Below, piece after piece: positions 58,590-64,000 of a DNA stretch of 64,000 nt. The translations under genes were made by a program, and so were the position numbers. Below the pieces are notes generated by a model. It saw only the letters and a program-made list of their open reading frames with translations, had not been told where the DNA came from and did no database searches. The DNA comes from Ciceribacter lividus (lineage in GTDB: Bacteria > Pseudomonadota > Alphaproteobacteria > Rhizobiales > Rhizobiaceae). Position 1 is the stretch's first letter; each line of letters opens with the position of its first letter. The stretch lies in the NCBI RefSeq assembly GCF_003337715.1, contig NZ_QPIX01000005.1, positions 270,986 to 334,985 of the forward strand, in the 5' to 3' direction.

Positions 58590-58724
58590 CTAGAAGGCCC
58601 TATGTCTTTCCATCAGCGACTTGTAGTCTTCGCTCTCGCGACGCAGCGCCGAAACGGTCGTTGTCACGGAGGCGACGAACATCCCGCAGATGAGGGCTGC
58701 GAGTACGGCAAGTGTCATGAACAT
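58590..58724 (-). CDS. Small single-helix membrane protein, unknown
   Basis: A 44-residue protein, too short for usual gene callers. The N-terminus (FMTLAVLAALICGMFVASVT) is one membrane helix, then a charged tail SALRRESEDYKSLMERHRAF. The start ATG is preceded by an excellent Shine-Dalgarno, GAGGAGG seven bases upstream, which is strong support that it is real. Read toward gyrA, it follows the second small gene by 50 bases and is probably cotranscribed with it. Confidence 0.7.
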   Translation of the reverse strand: MFMTLAVLAALICGMFVASVTTTVSALRRESEDYKSLMERHRAF

Positions 58725-58774
58725 CTACGTCCTCCTCGTCTCTCGTCTGCTGTGGCTGCGCCTATGGTGAAAGA

Positions 58775-58927
58775 TCAGTGCCCGAAAGTGTGGTAGCTCG
58801 CCGTCATCGGCGGCCCGTAAAACTTGGCGTCGTTCTTCTCGCTCATGTAGAACGTGACGGAGGTCGCAAGCATCGCCGTCATGGTCGCGAGCCAAACCAA
58901 GTTGATAAGGGTCACTTTATCAGTCAT
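58775..58927 (-). CDS. Small single-helix membrane protein, unknown
   Basis: A 50-residue protein with one predicted membrane helix (about residues 6-26, TLINLVWLATMTAMLATSVT) and a periplasmic or cytoplasmic tail ending in PPMTASYHTFGH. ATG 58927 follows GAAAGGA and GAAGG; a frame open to 58984 is unlikely to be used. Together with the 44-residue protein it forms a small-protein pair opposite coaD. I do not recognise a family. Confidence 0.65.
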   Translation of the reverse strand: MTDKVTLINLVWLATMTAMLATSVTFYMSEKNDAKFYGPPMTASYHTFGH

Positions 58928-59286
58928 GGCCTTCGTCCTTTCTGAAACTGCCGCATCGCGCAAAGAATGCTCTGCCCATGGCATTGTTCCTCTGCATCAT
59001 GAAAATCTGATATCAAGGTCAGGCTGAAGCACGCCTTAATGGCTTGTTCATCTGGCGTTCATCTTTCCGCCCGCCGTTGTGCAACGCAGCATCGATCGCA
59101 GCCGATACTCCAAAAGAGCCTGACAGGGAAGGGGTGTGCGGGTGCGAATTCGGCGGAGCGGCCCGGTCCGACGGGTGCGCGCGCGACCTTCTTTGGTACA
59201 TGCGGCGAACGTCGCCCACCGGCCAAGTCCCTTGCGATTTCCGACTGTCCGTGACAAAAGGCTCCAAACAAAGAATCCGGGACGCC
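58928..59286. other. Gene-free gap between the small membrane proteins and coaD
   Basis: About 359 bases without a convincing coding frame. It must hold promoters for both directions. A direct repeat GTTCATCT occurs at 59046 and 59057; it also happens to satisfy GTTC-N7-GTTC. Nothing else stands out. Confidence 0.5.
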
Positions 59287-59781
59287 ATGACCATTGCCTT
59301 CTACCCAGGATCGTTCGATCCGATGACCAACGGGCATCTGGACGTTCTCGTTCAGTCCCTGAACGTCGTGTCGAAGGTGATCGTCGGTATCGGCATTCAT
59401 CCCGGCAAGGCGCCGATGTTCAGCTATGACGAGCGGGCGGACCTGATCCGCCTTTCACTCGCCGAAGCGATGCCTGCGCGGGTGGGCGACATCTCCGTCG
59501 TTTCCTTCGACAATCTTGCCGTCGATGCGGCCCGCCGCCATGGCGCAAAGCTCCTCGTGCGCGGGCTCCGCGACGGCACCGATCTCGACTACGAGATGCA
59601 GATGGCGGGCATGAACTACCAGATGGCGCCCGATCTGCAGACGATCTTCCTGCCGGCCGGCACTGCGTCGCGACCCATAACGGCGACACTGGTCCGCCAG
59701 ATCGCCTCCATGGGCGGAGACGTCAGCGCCTTCGTGCCGGCATCGGTCCTGACGGCACTCAAATCCAGGCTCAAGTCCTGA
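59287..59781 (+). CDS. coaD: Pantetheine-phosphate adenylyltransferase
   Basis: A 164-residue enzyme forming dephospho-CoA from 4'-phosphopantetheine and ATP. The nucleotidyltransferase motif TNGH is at residues 14-17 ([12 protein letters not shown]), and [19 protein letters not shown] is typical of CoaD. ATG 59287 is chosen; the frame is open far upstream without family similarity. It leads a run of housekeeping genes through tgt. Confidence 0.97.
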   Translation: MTIAFYPGSFDPMTNGHLDVLVQSLNVVSKVIVGIGIHPGKAPMFSYDERADLIRLSLAEAMPARVGDISVVSFDNLAVDAARRHGAKLLVRGLRDGTDLDYEMQMAGMNYQMAPDLQTIFLPAGTASRPITATLVRQIASMGGDVSAFVPASVLTALKSRLKS

Positions 59782-59809
59782 CCTGTTAGCAAAACACTAC
59801 GGAGCCACC

Positions 59810-60379
59810 ATGAAGCTGCTTCATCTTGCCTTTGCCGCAACGCTCGCGGTCGCCGGACTTTTCGGCACGGCCAACGCGCAGTCGAACGAGAATATCCTCA
59901 CAATCCAGTTGAAGGACGGACCGGTTGTCATTGAATTGCTTCCGCAAGTCGCTCCGAAACATGTCGAGCGCATGAAGGAGCTCGCCAGCAAGGGCGAGTA
60001 TGACAACGTCGCCTTCCACCGGGTGATCGACGGCTTCATGGCGCAGACCGGCGACGTGGAATTCGGCGACCTCAAGGACGGTTACGATCCGTCACGTGCC
60101 GGAACCGGCGGCTCCAAGCTCCCCGACCTTCCGGCTGAATTCTCCAATATTCCGTTCGAGCGTGGCACCGTCGGCATGGCCCGTGCCCAGGACCCGGACT
60201 CCGCAAATTCGCAGTTCTTCATCATGTTCGCCGATGGCGGCTTCCTCAATGGCCAGTACACGGTCGTCGGCAAGGTCGTCGCGGGCATGGAATATGTCGA
60301 CAAGATCAAGCGCGGCGAAGGCGCCAACGGCGAAGTCAGCGATCCCGACGCGATGCTCAAGGTCACGGTCGGCAGGTAA
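59810..60379 (+). CDS. ppiA: Peptidyl-prolyl cis-trans isomerase, exported cyclophilin
   Basis: A 189-residue cyclophilin with a signal peptide ending at ANA (residue 23), so it acts in the periplasm. Cyclophilin motifs are FHRVIDGFMAQTGD and [14 protein letters not shown]. The start ATG has CGGAG upstream. It is 28 bases after coaD and 42 before the cytoplasmic paralogue; the two arose by an old duplication. Confidence 0.94.
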   Translation: MKLLHLAFAATLAVAGLFGTANAQSNENILTIQLKDGPVVIELLPQVAPKHVERMKELASKGEYDNVAFHRVIDGFMAQTGDVEFGDLKDGYDPSRAGTGGSKLPDLPAEFSNIPFERGTVGMARAQDPDSANSQFFIMFADGGFLNGQYTVVGKVVAGMEYVDKIKRGEGANGEVSDPDAMLKVTVGR

Positions 60380-60421
60380 TCTTAAAACGGGCCTCCGTGC
60401 CCCCCCGAGAGGAGTAAATCT

Positions 60422-60931
60422 ATGGCCGAGATCAAGGATCCGGAAAACACCATCATCATGGAAACCACCAAGGGCAAGGTCGTGATCGCGCTGAAGCCCG
60501 AGGTCGCGCCCGGCCACGTCGCCCGCGTTAAGGAACTGACGCGGGAAGGGGCCTATGACGGCGTCGTCTTCCACCGCGTGATCGAGGACTTCATGGCCCA
60601 GACCGGCGACGTGCAGTACGGCAAGCAGGGCGGCCCGAGCTTCAATCCGGCGCGCGCCGGCATGGGCGGTTCCGACAAGCCGGATCTCAAGGCCGAGTTT
60701 TCCGCCACGCCGCACGTGCGCGGCACCTGCTCGATGGCCCGCTCGCAGAACCCGAACTCCGCCAACTCGCAGTTCTTCATCTGCTTCACCGACGCGCCCT
60801 GGCTCAACAAGCAGTATTCCGTCTGGGGCGAAGTCGTCGAAGGCATGGAGATCATCGACCAGATCAAGCGCGGCGAACCGGTGCGCGATCCGGATTCGAT
60901 CGTCTCGATGAAGGTCGCCGCCGACGCATGA
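60422..60931 (+). CDS. ppiB: Peptidyl-prolyl cis-trans isomerase, cytoplasmic cyclophilin
   Basis: A 169-residue cyclophilin without signal peptide. Motifs are [16 protein letters not shown] and [20 protein letters not shown]. The start is preceded by GAGAGGAG. It assists folding of cytoplasmic proteins. A strong hairpin separates it from queA. Confidence 0.95.
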   Translation: MAEIKDPENTIIMETTKGKVVIALKPEVAPGHVARVKELTREGAYDGVVFHRVIEDFMAQTGDVQYGKQGGPSFNPARAGMGGSDKPDLKAEFSATPHVRGTCSMARSQNPNSANSQFFICFTDAPWLNKQYSVWGEVVEGMEIIDQIKRGEPVRDPDSIVSMKVAADA

Positions 60932-60950
60932 GCGAGAGCCGCTTTCAGAG

Positions 60951-60994
60951 CCCGCCCGGCGTCCATGACGCCCGGGCGGGTTTCGCGTTTTCCC
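60951..60994 (+). terminator. Terminator-like hairpin between ppiB and queA
   Basis: CCCGCCCGG-CGTC pairs with GACGCCCGGGCGGG with one bulged base, followed by TTTCGCGTTTT. The long GC stem and the split T tract suggest partial termination, letting queA-tgt be expressed partly from upstream. Confidence 0.7.
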
Positions 60995-61008
60995 GAAGCC
61001 GAGACACC

Positions 61009-62091
61009 ATGCGCGTAGACCTTTTCGATTTCGACCTGCCGGAGGAACGTATTGCGCTGAGGCCCGTGAGCCCGCGCGACAGTGCCCGCATGCTCGTCGT
61101 CAGGCCGGATGGCGGGCCGGTGCTCGAAGACCGCCACGTCTTCGACCTGCCGTCCTTCCTGTCACCCGGCGATGCCCTCGTCTTCAACGACACCAAGGTC
61201 ATCCCGGCGCAGCTCGAAGGCAAGCGGTTGCGTGAGGGCGCGCAACAGACGCCGGTTTCAGCCACCCTTCACATGCGGATCGGGCCGGAACGCTGGAAGG
61301 CCTTTGCCCGTCCCGGCAAGCGCATCAAGGTGGGCGACCGCATCGAATTCGGCCATACCGGCGATACCTGCCTGCTCGGAACCCTCGGCGCCGTGGTCGA
61401 GGAGAAGGGCGAGGCGGGAGAGGTGACGCTGCGCTTCGATTTCTCCGGACCGGCGCTCGACGAGGCCATCATGACGGTCGGGCATATCCCGCTGCCGCCC
61501 TATATCGCCTCCAAGCGCGGCGAGGACGAGAAGGATCGCACCGACTACCAGACCGTCTATGCCCGCGAGGAGGGCGCCGTCGCCGCCCCGACCGCCGGGC
61601 TTCATTTCACGCCGGCGCTCTTCGAGGCGCTCGACAGGGCCGGCATCGAACGCCATTTCGTGACACTCCATGTCGGCGCCGGCACGTTCCTGCCGGTCAA
61701 GGCGGACGACACCGACGATCACAAGATGCATCTCGAGACCGGCCATGTCAGCGCAGAGACGGCGGCGCGGCTCAACGCCGTGAAGGCGAGGGGCGGGCGC
61801 ATCGTCTGCGTCGGCACGACGTCGCTCCGGCTGGTCGAGAGCGCGGCAGACGCCTCCGGTCTCATCGAGCCGTGGTCCGGCCCGACCGGCATCTTCATCA
61901 CGCCGGGCTATCGCTTCAAGGCGGTGGACGTGCTGATGACCAATTTCCACCTGCCGAAATCGACGCTCTTCATGCTGGTTTCGGCCTTTGCCGGCCTCGA
62001 CACCATGCGTGCGGCCTATGCCCATGCAATCGAATTCGGCTATCGATTTTATTCCTACGGCGACGCCAGCCTGCTTTTCCGGAAATCCTGA
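61009..62091 (+). CDS. queA: S-adenosylmethionine:tRNA ribosyltransferase-isomerase
   Basis: A 360-residue enzyme converting 7-aminomethyl-7-deazaguanine in tRNA to epoxyqueuosine using the ribosyl part of SAM. Family strings are [33 protein letters not shown] and [22 protein letters not shown] 61009 is used; upstream the frame is open only into the terminator hairpin. tgt follows after two bases, so the two steps of queuosine synthesis are coupled. Confidence 0.97.
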   Translation: MRVDLFDFDLPEERIALRPVSPRDSARMLVVRPDGGPVLEDRHVFDLPSFLSPGDALVFNDTKVIPAQLEGKRLREGAQQTPVSATLHMRIGPERWKAFARPGKRIKVGDRIEFGHTGDTCLLGTLGAVVEEKGEAGEVTLRFDFSGPALDEAIMTVGHIPLPPYIASKRGEDEKDRTDYQTVYAREEGAVAAPTAGLHFTPALFEALDRAGIERHFVTLHVGAGTFLPVKADDTDDHKMHLETGHVSAETAARLNAVKARGGRIVCVGTTSLRLVESAADASGLIEPWSGPTGIFITPGYRFKAVDVLMTNFHLPKSTLFMLVSAFAGLDTMRAAYAHAIEFGYRFYSYGDASLLFRKS

Positions 62092-62093
62092 CC

Positions 62094-63224
62094 ATGCACG
62101 AGAAATTCGAGTTCAAGCTCAAGGCCACCAGCGACAAGGCCCGTCTCGGCGAGATTTCGATGCCGCGCGGCGTCATCCGCACGCCAGCCTTCATGCCGGT
62201 TGGCACCGTCGGCACCGTCAAGGCGATGTATCTCGACCAGGTGCGCGAGCTTGGGGCCGACATCATCCTCGGCAACACCTATCACCTGATGCTGCGGCCG
62301 GGGCCGGAGCGCGTCGCGCGCCTCGGCGGCCTGCACGAGCTCATCCGCTGGCCGTATCCGATCCTCACCGACTCCGGCGGCTTCCAGGTCATGTCGCTCT
62401 CCGGCCTCAGGAAACTCGACGAGCAGGGCGTCACCTTCAAGAGCCATGTCGACGGATCGACCCATCACATGTCGCCCGAGCGCTCCATCGAGATCCAGGG
62501 GCTGTTGGACAGCGACATCCAGATGCAGCTCGATGAATGCGTGGCGCTTCCCGCAGAACGCAAGGAAATCGAGCGCGCCATGGAAATGTCGCTGCGCTGG
62601 GCAGAGCGCTGCCGCGTCGCCTTCGGCGAGCAGCCCGGCAAGGCGATGTTCGGCATCGTGCAGGGCGGGGACATCCCGGACCTGCGCATCCGCTCTGCGG
62701 AAGGATTGAAGCAGCTCGATCTCAAGGGTTATGCCGTCGGCGGGCTTGCCGTCGGCGAGCCGCAGGAGGTGATGCTCGACATGCTCGACATTACGCTGCC
62801 GGTCCTGCCGACCGAAAAGCCGCGCTATCTGATGGGGGTGGGCACGCCCGACGACATCCTGAAATCGGTCGCCCGCGGCGTCGACATGTTCGACTGCGTG
62901 ATGCCGACCCGCTCCGGCCGCCACGGGCTGGCGTTCACCCGCCGCGGCAAGGTCAACATCCGCAACGCCCGCCATGCCGAGGACATGCGTCCGCTCGACG
63001 AGCAGTCGAACTGCCCGGCAAGCCGCGACTATTCCCGTGCCTATCTCCACCATCTCGTCCGCTCGAACGAGGCGCTCGGCGGCATGCTGCTCTCGTGGAA
63101 CAATCTCGCATACTATCAGGAGCTTATGCAGGGCATCCGCAAGTCGATTGAGGAGGGCCGTTTCGCCGATTTCATGGCCGAAACCCAGGAAATGTGGGCG
63201 AGAGGCGATGTCGACGCGCGCTGA
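62094..63224 (+). CDS. tgt: Queuine tRNA-ribosyltransferase (tRNA-guanine transglycosylase)
   Basis: A 376-residue enzyme that swaps guanine-34 for preQ1 in GU(N) tRNAs. Catalytic Asp93 (LTDSGGFQ) and nucleophile Asp267 ([15 protein letters not shown]) are present. The usual C-terminal zinc site Cys-x-Cys-x2-Cys...His is degenerate: the segment reads [11 protein letters not shown], so Ser305 and Ser310 replace two cysteines, only Cys307 remains, and Asn336 replaces histidine. The core is otherwise well conserved, so the protein is probably functional. It is coupled to queA. Confidence 0.96.
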   Translation: MHEKFEFKLKATSDKARLGEISMPRGVIRTPAFMPVGTVGTVKAMYLDQVRELGADIILGNTYHLMLRPGPERVARLGGLHELIRWPYPILTDSGGFQVMSLSGLRKLDEQGVTFKSHVDGSTHHMSPERSIEIQGLLDSDIQMQLDECVALPAERKEIERAMEMSLRWAERCRVAFGEQPGKAMFGIVQGGDIPDLRIRSAEGLKQLDLKGYAVGGLAVGEPQEVMLDMLDITLPVLPTEKPRYLMGVGTPDDILKSVARGVDMFDCVMPTRSGRHGLAFTRRGKVNIRNARHAEDMRPLDEQSNCPASRDYSRAYLHHLVRSNEALGGMLLSWNNLAYYQELMQGIRKSIEEGRFADFMAETQEMWARGDVDAR

Positions 63225-63228
63225 GAAT

Positions 63229-63255
63229 ATATCGTACATCGACGATATGCGATAT
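63229..63255. promoter_or_regulatory. CGATAT-type dyad in the recX promoter region
   Basis: ATATCGT (63229-63235) pairs with ACGATAT (63242-63248) across six bases; another CGATAT copy follows at 63250. The dyad occupies nearly all of the 43-base gap before recX. It could be a protein site controlling recX or a leader hairpin. Confidence 0.4.
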
Positions 63256-63267
63256 TAGGGTAGGGCG

Positions 63268-63825
63268 ATGGACGAGGGCGAAACCGAGGGGCCGACGCCG
63301 CGCATGCTCGCCTGGGCCCGCAACTCGGCGGCCTACCGGCTCTCCCGCAAGATGATGACCGAGCGCGAGCTTTCCGACGCCGTCTCACGCAAGGCGAGAC
63401 AGAAGTTCGAAGAGATCAGTGACGAACAGGTGGCGGCGCTCGCGGCCGTTGCCGTCGACTTCGGCCGGCAGCTGCGGGCGCTCGATGATACTTCCTATGC
63501 CGAGATCAAGGTGCGGTCCTCGGCGAGGAGCGGTAAGTCGAAACGCGCGATCGCCCGCAAGCTCGTCGACAAGGGCATCGACCGGGAGACCGTCACGGCG
63601 GCACTGGCCGAGACCGACGATCTGCCGTCCGCACTGATCTTCGCCCGCAAGCGCGGCTTCGGTCCGTTCCGCCGGGCCGAAGGCGACGAGAAGCGCGAGA
63701 CGCGGGAATTCTCCGCATTCGCCCGAAACGGCTTCAGCTTCGACATCACGCGCAGGGTGATGGCGATGGAGCGCGACGAGGCGGAAGCAATCCTCGCGGA
63801 TCAGGCGACACTCGGTTCTCTGTGA
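63268..63825 (+). CDS. recX: Regulatory protein RecX
   Basis: A 185-residue RecX-family protein, a RecA modulator. The helical repeats are recognisable: LSRKMMTERELSDAVSRKA near residue 25, VRSSARSGKSKRAIARKLVDKG and DLPSALIFARKRGFGPFRR. ATG 63268 follows TAGGGTAGGGCG. It is not next to recA here, as is common in alphaproteobacteria. It is the last recognisable gene of the window. Confidence 0.93.
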   Translation: MDEGETEGPTPRMLAWARNSAAYRLSRKMMTERELSDAVSRKARQKFEEISDEQVAALAAVAVDFGRQLRALDDTSYAEIKVRSSARSGKSKRAIARKLVDKGIDRETVTAALAETDDLPSALIFARKRGFGPFRRAEGDEKRETREFSAFARNGFSFDITRRVMAMERDEAEAILADQATLGSL

Positions 63826-63887
63826 GAGCCGAGGCCGCGATACGTCGAGAGGCGACACCGCGGCACTTCATTATGGAAGCCACTCGC

Positions 63888-63931
63888 TGCTAGTTCCAGA
63901 TTGAATGCATGCTAGTTCCAGATTGAATGCA
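63888..63931. repeat. Perfect 22-bp tandem duplication
   Basis: The unit TGCTAGTTCCAGATTGAATG plus CA occurs twice with no spacer (63888-63909 and 63910-63931). The flanking sequence up to 64000 is AT-richer than the genes and no coding frame is convincing. Confidence 0.9.
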
Positions 63932-64000
63932 ACGCTGTTCGAAAATCTACACGCTTTGGTTTTCCATAGCCAATAGATGCCTACTGAAGATTTCCTTTGG

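Noticed and set aside
63932..63979. Short frame ending FENLHALVFHSQ near the right edge
   Set aside because: Only about 23 codons, begins within the tandem repeat, has no ribosome binding site and no recognised similarity.

Overview
The window is about 64 kb of GC-rich chromosomal DNA from an alphaproteobacterium, most likely a member of the Rhizobiaceae close to Ensifer/Sinorhizobium. The evidence is a phosphatidylcholine synthase of 241 residues, an IalB-family protein, an alphaproteobacterial SOS box (GTTC-N7-GTTC) shared by uvrA and ssb, a glnB-glnA pair with a sigma-54 promoter, a GyrA with alanine at residue 91, and many NTF2-like, BMP and YtfQ-type uptake genes. The genus is inferred from family resemblance only. 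No phage, CRISPR array or complete insertion sequence was seen; gene packing is dense and composition looks uniform almost throughout.

Region 1 (1-9443) is the accessory-looking part: a divergent catabolic cluster. Leftward run an NTF2-like protein and a partial M81 metallopeptidase. Rightward run a RidA deaminase, an RpiR/SIS regulator, a short-chain dehydrogenase, a cytoplasmic GH20 beta-N-acetylhexosaminidase, a second M81 metallopeptidase, an MFS transporter and CutC. It reads as an uncharacterised pathway that splits an N-acetylhexosamine-containing conjugate inside the cell, and is the best candidate here for an undescribed system.

Region 2 (9444-14749) holds a possible IS-end remnant, tRNA-Lys(TTT), ccdA, an AEC carrier, a UbiH-like hydroxylase, pcs and a quinone oxidoreductase. 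Region 3 (14778-25010) contains two complete ABC uptake systems: a BMP-type (probably nucleoside) system, then a YtfQRT/YjfF-like sugar system closed by a FadR-type GntR regulator. A palindrome sits between the -35 and -10 boxes of the second system. Region 4 (25096-35658) has glmU-glmS (UDP-GlcNAc precursors), a GNAT protein, a DUF502 protein, then recG divergent from sdhE-mfd.

Region 5 (35649-43651) carries EamA permeases, a DsbA-like oxidoreductase, an orphan peptide-binding protein, ialB, hspQ and the nitrogen genes glnA and glnB. Region 6 (43998-55417) has the NAD(P)HX repair enzyme, another EamA permease, a Na/Pi symporter, a DUF72 protein, a small DUF4258 pair with an apparent frameshift, uvrA/ssb under a shared SOS box, an alpha/beta hydrolase and MarC. 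Region 7 (55602-64000) has gyrA, two tiny membrane proteins, coaD, two cyclophilins, queA-tgt (queuosine tRNA modification; Tgt has lost most zinc ligands), recX and a 22-bp tandem repeat at the edge.
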